The notes: a model not told the origin generated them from the letters alone. A stretch of 64,000 bases of DNA from Pseudomonadota bacterium (GCA_021792975.1 JAJYTR010000006.1:1-64000); one strand, 5' to 3'; positions 1-9,244 are shown, counted from the first letter of the stretch. Made by a program: numbers and translations.

Positions 1-421
1 AGCCGTACTCGCGCTGGAAGGCCGCGGCCTGGGCCGGCCCGGTGTGCGCCGGGTCCACGTTGAACGAGACGATGCGCACGCGCCGCGCCAGGTGCGCCAG
101 GCGCAGTGCGTGCTCCAGCGCCACCAAATGCAGCGCGATCAGCGGGCACTGGCTGGTGCAGTAGGGAAACAGGAACGTCACCACCTGCACCCGGCCGGCG
201 AAATCGCGCGCGTCCACCGGCCGGCCGAGCTGGTTGCGGAAGCCCGTGTAGGCAGGCGCCGGGCCCAGATCGGGCAGCGGCGGCGCGCTGCGGCGGCGCG
301 CCTGCGCCAGCGCGTAGCCCAGCGAGCCGGCCAGCAGCGCCACCCCCGCCAGCAGCAGGCCGTACAGGAACGCCCGTTGCAGCCGCGGGCGCAGGTCGTG
401 CCGGGAGGAAGCGCCGCTCAT
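1..421 (-). CDS. SCO1/SenC-family protein, C-terminus cut by window edge
   Basis: The first 140 residues are present; the gene runs off the left edge. A membrane anchor lies at about residues 17-38, followed by a thioredoxin-like domain. The TFLFPYCTSQCP stretch supplies the CxxxC motif that binds copper or acts in thiol redox chemistry in SCO1/SenC proteins, and IVSFNVDP matches the conserved VSFxVDP strand. The copper-ligand histidine expected further on is outside the window. The family helps assemble the CuA centre of cytochrome oxidase at the periplasmic face of the inner membrane. The start is the ATG ahead of the basic N-terminus. It may be co-transcribed with the small cysteine-motif gene 90 bp upstream. 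Family assignment is firm; the exact role is inferred. Confidence 0.85.
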   Translation of the reverse strand, partial: MSGASSRHDLRPRLQRAFLYGLLLAGVALLAGSLGYALAQARRRSAPPLPDLGPAPAYTGFRNQLGRPVDARDFAGRVQVVTFLFPYCTSQCPLIALHLVALEHALRLAHLARRVRIVSFNVDPAHTGPAQAAAFQREYG

Positions 422-511
422 CGCCTGCTGGGACTGCGCGGCGCGGCGGAGGTTCCCGGTGCCCGGCCGCGGCCCGGGCCGGGTGCCGTGCCGGGGCGCG
501 CGGCCGCCGGG

Positions 512-802
512 CTACCCCCCATCCGCCGCGGCCGGATCCTGTGCCAGCACCTCGCGCGCGTGCGCCTGCAGCGCACGCCAATGTGCGCGGCAGGCGTCTT
601 CACGCGGGGTACTGGCGGCGATCAGCCGCAGCACCCCGGCGTAGCGCGCGGCCTGCGCCGCCAGGGCATCGTAGTCGGCGCGATCCACCATCGCACGCTT
701 GACGGTGCGGCATACGCCGATGCAGGTCTGCGGCAGTTCTTCCACGCGGCCGCAGCCGATGCACTGCCAGATCTCCAGAGTCGCGGGCATGGCGCCCTCC
801 AC
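512..802 (-). CDS. small conserved hypothetical protein with two cysteine pairs
   Basis: A 96-residue protein of unknown function. Its N-terminal third carries CIGCG and, about 17 residues on, CIGVC (CxxC and CxxxC), an arrangement suited to a zinc knuckle or small metal site. The rest is predicted helix rich in Ala and Arg. There is no signal peptide, so it is probably cytoplasmic. It lies on the same strand just upstream of the SCO1/SenC gene, and the pair may form a metal-handling unit, which is inference. The start could instead be the second Met (MPATLEIW), four codons in. I recognise the cysteine pattern but not a named family. Confidence 0.6.
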   Translation of the reverse strand: MEGAMPATLEIWQCIGCGRVEELPQTCIGVCRTVKRAMVDRADYDALAAQAARYAGVLRLIAASTPREDACRAHWRALQAHAREVLAQDPAAADGG

Positions 803-883
803 AGACGTCGGCCGGCAGTCTGCGACGGCGCGTGGCCGCGCGCGATGACCTGGATCAAGGCGGAGACGGCGCCGGTGACCCGC

Positions 884-1708
884 TCAGAAATTGTAGACCA
901 GGTTGGTGGTCAGCAGCGTGTCGGTCTTGGCGGTGCCGGCGTTGGGATTCAGCAGCAGCACGTTGTTGAGCCGGGTGTTGTGGCGGATCTGATAGCCCAC
1001 TTTCAGCGCCAGCCGCTTGTTCATCTGCACCACCAGGCTGGTGGTGTTCTCGGCGAAGGTGTCGAAGCTGGCCGCCTCGACCAGCAGGTGGTTCTCGATG
1101 CGCGTGTTGGCGGTGAGCTGCTGGGAGTAGTTGAGCGCGCCGCGCGCGATGGCGGCGGTATGGCTCACCGTCTCGCCGGCGATGCGGTAGCGCTTGACGC
1201 CCGGGCCCAGCTCGAAATCGAGGTCGGTGCCGGGATCCTTCAGCATCACATGGCCCCAGCTCACCGCCAGCGCGGCCTGGTAGCGGTAGGACGAGAAGTT
1301 GTCGTGGTCGTAGCGCATGGTGCTGACCAGACGGTTGTACGGATCGAGGATCCGCCCTGCGCTGCCGCCCAGCGTGTAGCGGTTGGCGGTGACGCGGTAT
1401 TGCGCCACGTTCACCGTGGCGCCGCCGGGGCCCGGTATGCCCACCTCCACGGTGCCGCGGTTGCGCAGCGCGCTGCCTTCGAAGTGGTAGATCCAGGAAT
1501 CGGACGTGAACTTCAGATCCAGCGCCGCGTTGAGACTTTGCGAGCGCGTGTTGCCGGTGGTGGCGGCCAGGCCCAGCTGGCCGCTGCCCGACCAGCCTCC
1601 GTGCCCGGCCGGGGACGGACCGGCGCCGGTGTTGTCGGCCAGTGCCGGCAGGGCCGTGGCCAACAGCAGCGTCGCGGCGAAGATGCGCAGGGAGGTGCGA
1701 GGAATCAT
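884..1708 (-). CDS. DUF481-family outer-membrane protein
   Basis: A 274-residue secreted protein. A signal peptide (MIPRTSLRIFAATLLLATALPALA) is followed by an alternating-residue beta-strand protein containing GQLGLAATTGNTRSQSLN, typical of DUF481 (YdiY-like, 'salt-induced outer membrane protein'). It ends in Phe (NLVYNF), the usual C-terminal outer-membrane sorting signal. The length is normal for the family. The function of DUF481 barrels is not settled. The ATG chosen precedes an obvious signal peptide; longer readings upstream in this frame have no coding character. The gene is divergent from the WYL regulator at 1847. Confidence 0.85.
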   Translation of the reverse strand: MIPRTSLRIFAATLLLATALPALADNTGAGPSPAGHGGWSGSGQLGLAATTGNTRSQSLNAALDLKFTSDSWIYHFEGSALRNRGTVEVGIPGPGGATVNVAQYRVTANRYTLGGSAGRILDPYNRLVSTMRYDHDNFSSYRYQAALAVSWGHVMLKDPGTDLDFELGPGVKRYRIAGETVSHTAAIARGALNYSQQLTANTRIENHLLVEAASFDTFAENTTSLVVQMNKRLALKVGYQIRHNTRLNNVLLLNPNAGTAKTDTLLTTNLVYNF

Positions 1709-1846
1709 CGTGGCCTCTTGACGGTGGGTGCGTCCCGCGCGCGGCGCGGCACTCGTATGGCGACTGCGCGACGGCGCGAAAGTTCCGCCGCTTGCCCTCG
1801 CCGGGTCAGCCTCGCATGCTAGCGGCCACTTCCGCGGAATCGCCCC

Positions 1847-2833
1847 ATGGACCGCTACGAGCGCATCGTGCTGCTGCATCGACTGCTGCGTTCGGCGCGG
1901 CGGCCGCTGCCGCTGGCGCGGCTGATCGACGAACTGGGATGCTCGCGCGCCACCGTGTACCGCGACATCGCCTATCTGCGCGACGCGCTGGGCGCGCCCG
2001 TCGAGAGCGGCGCGGGCGACGCCGCCAGTTTCCGCTACGCCGAGGGCGAGGCCACCGGCTTCGAGCTGCCCGGCTTCTGGCTCAACAGCGAGGAACTGGC
2101 CGCGCTGCTGGCGCTGCACGCGGTGGTGGCGCGCGCCGACCCGGGTGTGCTGTCCGGCGCGCTGGCGCCGTTCCGCGCGCGCATCGAGCGCCTGCTGGCC
2201 GAGCACGCCGCGGGCAAGGCGCCGCCGCTGGAGCGCATCCGCGTGCTGGCGCACGGCGTGCGCCGGCTGGACCAGCTCGTGTTCCGCAGCGTGGCCGCGG
2301 TGCTGCTGGCGCGCCAGCAACTGCGCTTCGTCTACCGCGCGCGTTCCACCGGCAGCGAGACGCGGCGCGTGGTCTCGCCGCAGCGCCTGGTGCACTACCG
2401 CGACAACTGGTACCTCGACGCCTGGGACGAGGACAAGGACGCGCTGCGCAGCTTCGCCGTGGATCGCATGCGCCAGGTCGAGACCCTGGGCCAGCGCGCG
2501 CGCGACGTGCCCGACGCCCAGCTCGATGCCGTGCTGGCCGCGGGCTACGGCATCTTTTCCGGCGCGCCGCGCGCGGTGGCGGTGCTGCGCTTCAGCGCGC
2601 ACGCCGCGCGCTGGGTTGCCGACACGCACTGGCACTCGCAGCAGGAGGGCCGCTTCCTGCCCGACGGCCGCTACGAGCTGAAAGTGCCCTATGCCAGTTC
2701 GCGCGAATTGTTGATGGACGTGCTGAAGTACGGCCCCGACGCCGAGGTGGTGGCGCCGCTGCCGCTGCGCGAGGAGATGAAGGCGCTGCTGGCGCTGGCG
2801 CAGCGCGTGTACGAACAGGCGCCGCGCACATGA
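1847..2833 (+). CDS. WYL-domain transcriptional regulator (YafY-like)
   Basis: A 328-residue protein. The N-terminal HTH_11/DeoR-like helix-turn-helix (residues 1-60) includes LARLIDELGCSRATVYRDIAYLRDALGAP. A WYL domain (about residues 150-235) follows, with FVYRARSTGSETRRVVSPQRLVHYRDNWYLDAWD, and then the WCX C-terminal extension. WYL regulators bind nucleotides or nucleic acids through the beta-barrel and often control DNA-damage or stress genes. The stop overlaps the next start by ATGA, so it is translationally coupled to the patatin gene. The target is unknown. Confidence 0.9.
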   Translation: MDRYERIVLLHRLLRSARRPLPLARLIDELGCSRATVYRDIAYLRDALGAPVESGAGDAASFRYAEGEATGFELPGFWLNSEELAALLALHAVVARADPGVLSGALAPFRARIERLLAEHAAGKAPPLERIRVLAHGVRRLDQLVFRSVAAVLLARQQLRFVYRARSTGSETRRVVSPQRLVHYRDNWYLDAWDEDKDALRSFAVDRMRQVETLGQRARDVPDAQLDAVLAAGYGIFSGAPRAVAVLRFSAHAARWVADTHWHSQQEGRFLPDGRYELKVPYASSRELLMDVLKYGPDAEVVAPLPLREEMKALLALAQRVYEQAPRT

Positions 2834-3774
2834 GCGGCCGCGCGCCTGCCGCCAGACCGCGCGTCGCCCTGGCACTGGGCTCCGGCGGCGCCAAGGGCAT
2901 GGCGCACATCGGCGTGATCGCCGCGCTGCACGAAGCCGGCTACGAGATCACCGCCATCGCCGGCAGTTCGATGGGCGCGCTGGTGGGCGGCATCCACGCG
3001 CTGGGCCAGCTACACGTGTACAGCGACTGGGTGTGCTCGTTGGACAAACTCGACGTGCTGCGCCTGGTGGACTGGACCCTGCGCGGACCGGGGCTGATCA
3101 AGGGCGAGCGCATCATCAACACCGTACGCGAACTGGTGGGCGACGCCGACATCGAGGCCCTGCCCATCGCCTATACCGCAGTGGCCACCGACCTGGAGCG
3201 GCAGCGCGAGGTATGGCTTTCGCGCGGCCGGCTGTTCGACGCCATCCGCGCCTCCATCGCCATCCCCAGCGTGTTCCATCCGCATGCGGTGAACGGCCAC
3301 CTGCTGGTGGACGGCGGTCTGCTCAATCCGGTGCCGGTCACCCCGCTGCTGCGCGAGCACTACGACCTGCTGGTCGCGGTGAGCCTGGAGGGTCCGCGGC
3401 GCGCAGCGGCCACGCCGCCGGCTCCGGCGGTGCCCGGCCCTTACCGCCAGCGCATCGCCGGTTTCGTGCAGCATCTGCTCGGACACGGCGACGGCGCCGG
3501 GGCGGCGGCCCCGGCGGGACCGCCCATGCCCGGGCTGCTGGGCCTGTTCACGCAGTCGCTGGAACTGATGCAGGGCAACCTGGCGCGGTTGCGCCTGGCC
3601 GCCTACCGCCCCGACCTGCTGATCGAACTGCCGTGCGACTGCTGCGCGGTGTACGAGTTCTACCGCGCCGGCGAGATGATCGCCCTCGGCCATGCCGAGG
3701 CCGCGCGCACGCTGGCCGACTGGCAACGCACGCATGGCGCCGACCGCGGCGATGCCGCCCCATCCGGAACCTGA
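2830..3774 (+). CDS. patatin-like phospholipase (RssA/NTE type)
   Basis: A 314-residue predicted acyl hydrolase. It carries the oxyanion loop (LGSGGAKGMAHIGV), the nucleophile elbow GSSMG and the catalytic-dyad Asp in VDGGLLNPVP, all hallmarks of bacterial patatins. The family hydrolyses lysophospholipids or phospholipids. No signal peptide is seen, so it probably acts in the cytoplasm or at the inner membrane. Residues about 195-235 form a low-complexity Pro/Ala/Gly insertion. The start overlaps the WYL gene stop (ATGA). Confidence 0.9.
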   Translation: MSGRAPAARPRVALALGSGGAKGMAHIGVIAALHEAGYEITAIAGSSMGALVGGIHALGQLHVYSDWVCSLDKLDVLRLVDWTLRGPGLIKGERIINTVRELVGDADIEALPIAYTAVATDLERQREVWLSRGRLFDAIRASIAIPSVFHPHAVNGHLLVDGGLLNPVPVTPLLREHYDLLVAVSLEGPRRAAATPPAPAVPGPYRQRIAGFVQHLLGHGDGAGAAAPAGPPMPGLLGLFTQSLELMQGNLARLRLAAYRPDLLIELPCDCCAVYEFYRAGEMIALGHAEAARTLADWQRTHGADRGDAAPSGT

Positions 3775-3785
3775 CGGAGAACCCG

Positions 3786-5195
3786 ATGCGCCACGCCCGC
3801 CGCACCGCCCTCGCCCTGGCCCTCGCCGGTGCCAGTCTCGCCGCCGCCGCCGCGACGCCGCCACCGGCCGACTTCCACCCCGAACTGCGGGCCATCGCGC
3901 AGGCGGTCAGCCCGGCCGAACTGAAAGACACGCTGACCGCCCTGGTCGGCTTCGGCACCCGCCACACGCTCAGCGAGACCGCCTCGAACAGCCGCGGCAT
4001 CGGTGCGGCGCGGCGCTGGGTCAAGGCGCGCTTCGAGGCGATCTCGAAGGACTGCGGCGGCTGCCTGGAAATCGTCACCCCCGCGCAGGTCGTCACCGGC
4101 CCGCGCATCCCCGTACCCACCCGGGTCGAGGACGTGGTCGCCATCCTGCGCGGCACCTCCGATCCGCAGCGCGTGATCGTGATCACCGGTCATCTGGATT
4201 CGCGCGTCACCGACATCATGAACGCCACCAGCGATGCCCCCGGCGCCGACGACGACGGCTCCGGTACCGCCGCGGTGATCGAGGCCGCGCGCGTGCTCAG
4301 CAAGTACCGCTTCCCGGCCACGCTGGTGTTCGGCGTGGACTCCGGCGAGGAACAGGGCCTGTACGGCGGGCGCATCCTGGCGCAGTACGCGGTGGCGCAG
4401 GGCTGGCGCGTCGAGGCCGACCTCAACAATGACATCGTCGGCGGCATCGTGGGCGAGGACGGCGTGATCGACAACACCAGCATCCGCCTGTTCTCGCAGG
4501 GCCTGAAGAGCACGCTGACGCCGCGGCAACTGCGCGCGCTCAACTACACCGGCGGCGAAGTGGATTCGCCCTCGCGCAACCTGGCGCGCTTCATCGGCAC
4601 GCTGGCGCCGCGCTACGTCGACAACCTGCACGTGCGCCTGATCTACCGCACCGACCGCTACGGGCGCGGCGGCGACCAGGTCGAGTTCCTCGACGCCGGC
4701 TTTCCCGCAGTGCGCTTCACCGAGCGCAGCGAGAACTACACCCACGAACACCAGGACGTGCGCAGGGTCGGCGGCGTGCGCTACGGCGACGTGCTCTCCG
4801 GCGTGGACTTCCCGTACCTGGCCAAGGTCACCGCGCTCAACGCGGTGGCGATGGCCGCGCTGGCGCACGCGCCGGCGCCGCCCGCGGGCGTGGCCCTCCG
4901 CGGCGCGGTGACGGTCGACACCACCGTGCACTGGAAGCCGGTGCCGGGCGCCGTGGGCTATTACGTGTGGCGTCGCGAAACCACCGCGCCGCAGTGGCAG
5001 TACCGCCGCTGGGTGGCGGCGGGCGCGGCCGCGCGCAGCAGGGACGGAGCGCTGTCCTTCACGCTGGAGAAGGTCAACATCGACGACTGGTTCTTCGGTG
5101 TCAGCAGCGTCTCCGCCGACGGCTACGCCAGCCCGGTGGTGTTCCCCGGCCCCAACGGCGACTTCGCGCGCCAGGTGCCGGCAGCGGCGCGGTGA
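3786..5195 (+). CDS. secreted M28-family zinc aminopeptidase
   Basis: A 469-residue exported peptidase. The signal peptide spans residues 1 to about 25 (ALALALAGASLAAAAA). The M28 metal-binding motifs are in order: GHLDS, PGADDDGSGTAAVIEAAR (bridging Asp), SGEEQGLYGG (catalytic Glu and zinc Glu), the DLNNDIVGG segment, and a late His in NYTHEHQD. The C-terminal ~90 residues look like a small beta-rich accessory domain. It should release N-terminal amino acids from peptides in the periplasm or outside the cell. It starts 12 bp after the patatin gene, probably in the same transcript. Confidence 0.9.
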   Translation: MRHARRTALALALAGASLAAAAATPPPADFHPELRAIAQAVSPAELKDTLTALVGFGTRHTLSETASNSRGIGAARRWVKARFEAISKDCGGCLEIVTPAQVVTGPRIPVPTRVEDVVAILRGTSDPQRVIVITGHLDSRVTDIMNATSDAPGADDDGSGTAAVIEAARVLSKYRFPATLVFGVDSGEEQGLYGGRILAQYAVAQGWRVEADLNNDIVGGIVGEDGVIDNTSIRLFSQGLKSTLTPRQLRALNYTGGEVDSPSRNLARFIGTLAPRYVDNLHVRLIYRTDRYGRGGDQVEFLDAGFPAVRFTERSENYTHEHQDVRRVGGVRYGDVLSGVDFPYLAKVTALNAVAMAALAHAPAPPAGVALRGAVTVDTTVHWKPVPGAVGYYVWRRETTAPQWQYRRWVAAGAAARSRDGALSFTLEKVNIDDWFFGVSSVSADGYASPVVFPGPNGDFARQVPAAAR

Positions 5196-5212
5196 GCGCG
5201 CCGAGCCGTCCG

Positions 5213-5716
5213 ATGGAGACGCCGGACCTGCGCATTCGCGCGGTGAGCGCGGCCGATGCGGCGGCCGTCGCCGCGATCTACAACCCCTATGTCGCGGATA
5301 CCTGCGCCACCTTCGAGACCGAACCGGTGGCCGCACAGGATATGGCGGTGCGCATCGCCGAGGTGCTGGACGCCGGCCTGCCCTGGCTGCTGGCCGAGGA
5401 CGCCGCGGGCGCGGCCGGCTTCGCCTACGCCTCGAAATGGAAAGGCCGCTGCGCCTACCGGTTTTCCGTCGAGTCCACGGTGTATCTGCACCGGGACCAT
5501 ACCGGGCGTGGCATCGGTCGGCCGTTGTACGGCCGACTGCTGGAGGAGATCCGCGCGCGGCGGATGCACGCGGTGATCGGCGGCATCGCCCTGCCCAATG
5601 CCGCCAGCATCGCCCTGCACGAGCGGCTGGGATTCCGCAAGGTGGCGCACTTCGAGCAGGTGGGTTTCAAGCAGGGCCGCTGGATCGACGTCGGCTACTG
5701 GCAGCTGCTGATATAG
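5213..5716 (+). CDS. GNAT acetyltransferase, phosphinothricin acetyltransferase-like
   Basis: A 167-residue GNAT enzyme. The N-terminus (IRAVSAADAAAVAAIYNPYV) and the core (ESTVYLHRDHTGRGIGRPLYGRLLEEI, acetyl-CoA loop; ALPNAASIALHERLGF) match the PAT/YncA family, which N-acetylates glufosinate, methionine sulfoximine or related amines. The substrate here cannot be read from sequence. A GTG at 5192 overlapping the M28 stop is an alternative start that adds seven residues. The stop codon lies inside the left end of a repeat element. Confidence 0.88.
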   Translation: METPDLRIRAVSAADAAAVAAIYNPYVADTCATFETEPVAAQDMAVRIAEVLDAGLPWLLAEDAAGAAGFAYASKWKGRCAYRFSVESTVYLHRDHTGRGIGRPLYGRLLEEIRARRMHAVIGGIALPNAASIALHERLGFRKVAHFEQVGFKQGRWIDVGYWQLLI

Positions 5717-5823
5717 GAGCGGTTTGCAAAACCGGCCAAGGTGGCGCGGCTTGGCCGCGCCCGTTTGCTTGCATGCAGCCGCTTCGAGTCAGGCGGCAGG
5801 ATGCCCGGTTTTGCAAACTGCTC
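5716..5823. repeat. MITE/REP-like element, copy 1
   Basis: A 108-bp element with 19-bp terminal inverted repeats: GAGCGGTTTGCAAAACCGG on the left, and on the right a sequence whose complement differs at one position. The interior has a smaller palindrome (GCGCGGCTTGGCCGCGC). About 85 bp of the core recur in inverted orientation at 23912-24068. It contains no gene and begins at the stop codon of the acetyltransferase gene. Short elements starting TAGGAGCGG are common in Xanthomonadales genomes (general knowledge). Confidence 0.8.
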
Positions 5824-6009
5824 ATAGGAGTCTGCACGCGATCGCAGCGCTGCGGTGTGCCCGGGTTCCATGCCGGCGGCCGGTCTTGCACCGCACGCTG
5901 GCACGGGAGGGGTGCGGGTGGCACAGTGTGCCCGCTACGGCCTGCAAGGCCATCGCTTTCGCGAAGGCGGCCAGGGCGTGACGCGTTGCCGGAATCCGAG
6001 GTGCCGACC

Positions 6010-6399
6010 ATGGGCCGATGCGCAACGGTGGCGGAAAACGATCTGATGGGGTCGTTCCCCGCGGTCGGCCTGTTGTGGATCGCGCCCTGGATGCTGATCG
6101 CCGCCGGCGCGGGTTATGGCAATCCCGTCCACACCGCCCGCTGGACCGCGGGCTTCGCGGTGATGGGAACCGCCTGCCTGGTCAACGCCCGGCGCTGCGG
6201 CCGCCGGCACTGTTTCTACACGGGGCCGCTGCTGCTGGCAGCCCTCGCATCCTTGCTCCATGGACTCGGCGTGCTGCCGCTGGGGCGGCATGGCTGGAGC
6301 TGGATTGCCGGGGTTGCGCTGGGAGGTTCGATCCTCGCGTGCTGCGGCCTGGAAAGGATCATGGGCCGATACGCGGCGCGGCATCCGTCCGACCCATGA
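6010..6399 (+). CDS. small integral membrane protein of unknown function
   Basis: A 129-residue protein with about four hydrophobic segments. The central stretch VNARRCGRRHCFYTGPLLLAA has a conserved-looking Cys/His pattern that I associate with uncharacterised bacterial and archaeal membrane proteins; I cannot name a family. The start is the ATG at 6010; an in-frame ATG at 6046 is an alternative. It is preceded by 185 bp without recognisable features and is convergent with the two-component genes. Confidence 0.6.
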   Translation: MGRCATVAENDLMGSFPAVGLLWIAPWMLIAAGAGYGNPVHTARWTAGFAVMGTACLVNARRCGRRHCFYTGPLLLAALASLLHGLGVLPLGRHGWSWIAGVALGGSILACCGLERIMGRYAARHPSDP

Positions 6400-6542
6400 G
6401 CCGGACGGCGGACGCGTCGCCCGGGCGGACCGGGCGGCGCGGTGCAGCCGCTGCCGGCGAGCCGTCGGGATGGAATCGCGCCGGCGGATGCAGAAGGTGC
6501 GCCGCAGGAGCGGCACCGCGCAACGGCGCGGCATGCTGCCGC

Positions 6543-7946
6543 TCAACGCGGCGCGCCGGCGAAGTGCAGCTCCACGCGCAGGCCGGGGTGGTTGTCGCTG
6601 AGCGTCAGCCGCGCACCGTGCAGTTCGGCCACGGCGCGTACCAGCGCCAGGCCCAGGCCGTTGCCGGGCGTGTGCCGGCTGCGGTCCAGCCGTTTGAACG
6701 GCTGCAGCACATTGTCGCGCTCGGTTTCGGGAATGCCTGGGCCGTCGTCGGCCACCACCAGCCGCACGGTGCCCGCCTCGCGCGCCACGCCCAGGCGGAT
6801 GTGCGCTCCGGCATGGGTGTGGCGGATGGCGTTCTCGATCAGGTTCACCAGCGCCTGCACCAGCAGCTCGCGATCGCCGCGCACCACGGCGCCGGCACCG
6901 GCATCCAAACCCAGCAGGCGCCCTTCGGCCTCGGCCACCGGGGCGTAGGCCTCGGCCAGGTCGCCCAGCAGCGCGGCCAGATCGATGGCCACGAAGCCCT
7001 CGCGCGCCTCGCCCGACTCGATGCGCGCGATGCGCAGCAGCGCCTGGAAGATCACCAGCAGCTCGTCGATCTCGGCCAGCGCCTCGCCCAGCATGCCGTC
7101 GAGCTGAGCGGCATCGGCCGGCGGACGTGTGCGCGCCGTCTCCAGGCGCCGGCGCAGGCGCGTCAGCGGCGTGCGCAGGTCGTGCGCGATGTCGGCGCCG
7201 ATGCGGCGCACCTCGCCCAGCAGCGCCTCGATGCGGTCGAGCATCTCGTTGACGGTGCGCGCGATGCGGTCGAACTCGTCGCCGCTGCCCTTGACCGGCA
7301 TGCGCAGCGACAGCCGTCCGGCGCTGATGGCGGCGGCGGCGTCGCTCATCGCCGAAACGCGGCGCAGCATGCGCCGGCCGATCAGCGCGCCCAGCGCCAG
7401 CGCCACGCCCACGGTCAGCAGCAGCACGCCGATGAAGGCGCGGCCGTAGCTGGCTTCCAGCTCGTCGATGTAGGTGCGGTCGCGGCCCACCACCAGCAGA
7501 TCGCCCTGCTCGGTGCCCAGCGCCAGCAGGGTCAGCGTGTGCAGCGGCGGCTCGTGGCCGGTCGGCGAGCGCCGCGCGCGGAACGGCCGGTGCCACCAGC
7601 CCGGACCGGGCGGGCGCCAGCGCAGGTTGCCGGCCAGGAAGCCGCCCTGCGGCGAGAACAGCCCGTACCAGCGCGGCAGCGGCGTGTCCAGGTGCACCCG
7701 CTGCTCGATCTCGCTGCGCAGCGCACCGACGCCGTCGTGGGTGGCCAGCGCCGCCAGGTCCAGCGCGTCGGTGCGGATGTCCTCGTGCAGACGCTCGCGC
7801 ACGTTGCGGGTCACGCTGAGGTACAGCGCCCCGGCCATCAGCACCGAGGCCAGCGCGAACAGGCCGGCCAGCAGCAGGCTGAGGCGGAAGAAACTGCTGG
7901 TCTTATTGGCTCGTGTTGTCGACACGCACGCGGTATCCGTAGCCAC
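6543..7946 (-). CDS. sensor histidine kinase of an OmpR-type two-component system
   Basis: A 467-residue membrane kinase. TM1 is near residues 20-45, followed by a short periplasmic domain, TM2 near residues 150-175, and HAMP (RRMLRRVSAMSDAAAAISAGRLS). HisKA has phospho-acceptor His in DIAHDLRTPLTRLRRRLE. HATPase_c has the N box NLIENAIRHTH, DDGPGIP and GNGLGLALVRAV. It phosphorylates the adjacent regulator. The start overlaps the regulator gene by 44 bp; a GTG at 7925 is an alternative that shortens the overlap. The signal is unknown. Confidence 0.92.
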   Translation of the reverse strand: MATDTACVSTTRANKTSSFFRLSLLLAGLFALASVLMAGALYLSVTRNVRERLHEDIRTDALDLAALATHDGVGALRSEIEQRVHLDTPLPRWYGLFSPQGGFLAGNLRWRPPGPGWWHRPFRARRSPTGHEPPLHTLTLLALGTEQGDLLVVGRDRTYIDELEASYGRAFIGVLLLTVGVALALGALIGRRMLRRVSAMSDAAAAISAGRLSLRMPVKGSGDEFDRIARTVNEMLDRIEALLGEVRRIGADIAHDLRTPLTRLRRRLETARTRPPADAAQLDGMLGEALAEIDELLVIFQALLRIARIESGEAREGFVAIDLAALLGDLAEAYAPVAEAEGRLLGLDAGAGAVVRGDRELLVQALVNLIENAIRHTHAGAHIRLGVAREAGTVRLVVADDGPGIPETERDNVLQPFKRLDRSRHTPGNGLGLALVRAVAELHGARLTLSDNHPGLRVELHFAGAPR

Positions 7947-8592
7947 GCACGGTTTCGATCAGCTCGGGACCTTTCCAGCCGCGGTCGATCTTGGCGCGCA
8001 GACGCGACATGTGCGTCTCGACCACGCTGGTGCGCGGATCGAAGTGGAAATGCCAGACCTGCTCCAGCAGCATGGTGCGCGTGACCACCTTGCCGGCGTG
8101 CCGCATCAGGCTTTCCAGCAGACGGAATTCGGTCGGTGTCAGTTCCAGCGTTTCGCCGTTGCGCGTCACCGTGCGGCTAGCCACGTCCATGTGCAGCGGG
8201 CCGGCGTCGAAGGTGGTCTGCACCGCGGCCAGCGGCGGACGCCGGCCCAGCGCCTGCAGGCGCGCCACCAGTTCGGTGAAGGCGAAGGGCTTGCCGAGAT
8301 AGTCGTCGGCGCCGGCGTTGAGCCCCTCGACGCGCTGCGGCGTCTCGGTGAGCGCCGTCAGCATGATGATGGGCGCACGCAGGTCGGCGGCGCGCAGCGC
8401 CTTGACCAGGCCCAGGCCGTCCAGCTTGGGCAGCATGCGGTCCACCACCAGCGCGTCGTAGGCACCCTGGGTGGCCATGAACAGGCCCTCGTGGCCGTCG
8501 TCGGCGGTCTCGACGTGGTAACCCTCTTCCTCGAGGCCACGCGCGATCCAGTCGCGCGTTTCGCCGTCGTCTTCCACCACCAGAATGCGCAT
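7903..8592 (-). CDS. OmpR/PhoB-family response regulator
   Basis: A 229-residue regulator with a receiver domain (acidic pair in VVEDDG, phospho-acceptor Asp51 in VVDRMLPKLDG, conserved Thr in LTAL, Lys in GKPFAF) and a C-terminal winged helix ending in ETVRGYGYRV. It is a transcription factor activated by the downstream kinase. A small secreted protein gene lies 9 bp upstream on the same strand and may encode a sensor accessory or target. Targets are unknown. Confidence 0.93.
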   Translation of the reverse strand: MRILVVEDDGETRDWIARGLEEEGYHVETADDGHEGLFMATQGAYDALVVDRMLPKLDGLGLVKALRAADLRAPIIMLTALTETPQRVEGLNAGADDYLGKPFAFTELVARLQALGRRPPLAAVQTTFDAGPLHMDVASRTVTRNGETLELTPTEFRLLESLMRHAGKVVTRTMLLEQVWHFHFDPRTSVVETHMSRLRAKIDRGWKGPELIETVRGYGYRVRVDNTSQ

Positions 8593-8601
8593 GCCCGCAC
8601 C

Positions 8602-9150
8602 TCAGTTCGAATGACCGCCGGTCCCGGCTGCCGCGCGCGGCCCACCCGAAACCCATGTGGAGCCGGCCTGCGCCGGAACGCGCCCCGCCACGACCCGGCC
8701 CCCCTGCACGAAGATGAACGACCAGCCGTAGCGGCCATTCCGGCGGTGCAGGCGGGCGGCGGCCACCCGGCCGTGGGACGATGCGCGACGCAGAGCTTGG
8801 ACAAGATCCAGCGGCGGACGTTCCCTGCCGCGGGCCACGGCCATTTCATCACCGTGCAGCCAGCGCTGCCAAGCCCCCTGCCAGCGCAGGTCCAGCAGGG
8901 TGCCGTCGGCGCGCGCCAGCCGCACCTCGGCCAGTCGTCCCGGCGCCACCGTGTCCACTTCGACGCTGCCCGGTCCGTTGCGGCAGTCCACGCGCAGCGC
9001 GACGGCGTAGCCGCCGCTGGCCGCCTGCGCATGCCGCACCTGCGCCGTCAGGGAGGGCGCGCCGGCGGGCGGCGGCGGGCAGGCTTGCGCCGCTGCATGC
9101 GGATGCAGCAGCGCGGCCACCCCGTGCAGCAGCGCCGCCAGAAACGACAT
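8602..9150 (-). CDS. secreted hypothetical protein upstream of two-component genes
   Basis: A 182-residue protein. An N-terminal hydrophobic segment (MSFLAALLHGVAALL) suggests export. The rest is a compact alpha/beta domain with GRYGWSFIFVQGGRVVAGRV near the C-terminus. I do not recognise a family; its position resembles that of PepSY-type proteins in front of OmpR-type systems, but the PepSY pattern is not clear. An upstream in-frame ATG at 9180 would add ten residues. It sits 9 bp from the response regulator, so co-transcription is likely. Confidence 0.55.
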   Translation of the reverse strand: MSFLAALLHGVAALLHPHAAAQACPPPPAGAPSLTAQVRHAQAASGGYAVALRVDCRNGPGSVEVDTVAPGRLAEVRLARADGTLLDLRWQGAWQRWLHGDEMAVARGRERPPLDLVQALRRASSHGRVAAARLHRRNGRYGWSFIFVQGGRVVAGRVPAQAGSTWVSGGPRAAAGTGGHSN

Positions 9151-9244
9151 GTGCGCTCCCCCGATCCGGTCCGCGCTCACGATGCCGCGCAGGCGCCTAC
9201 GCCCACGGCTCGGGGGCTATACGTTTTCGCCATCCGGCCGGCCA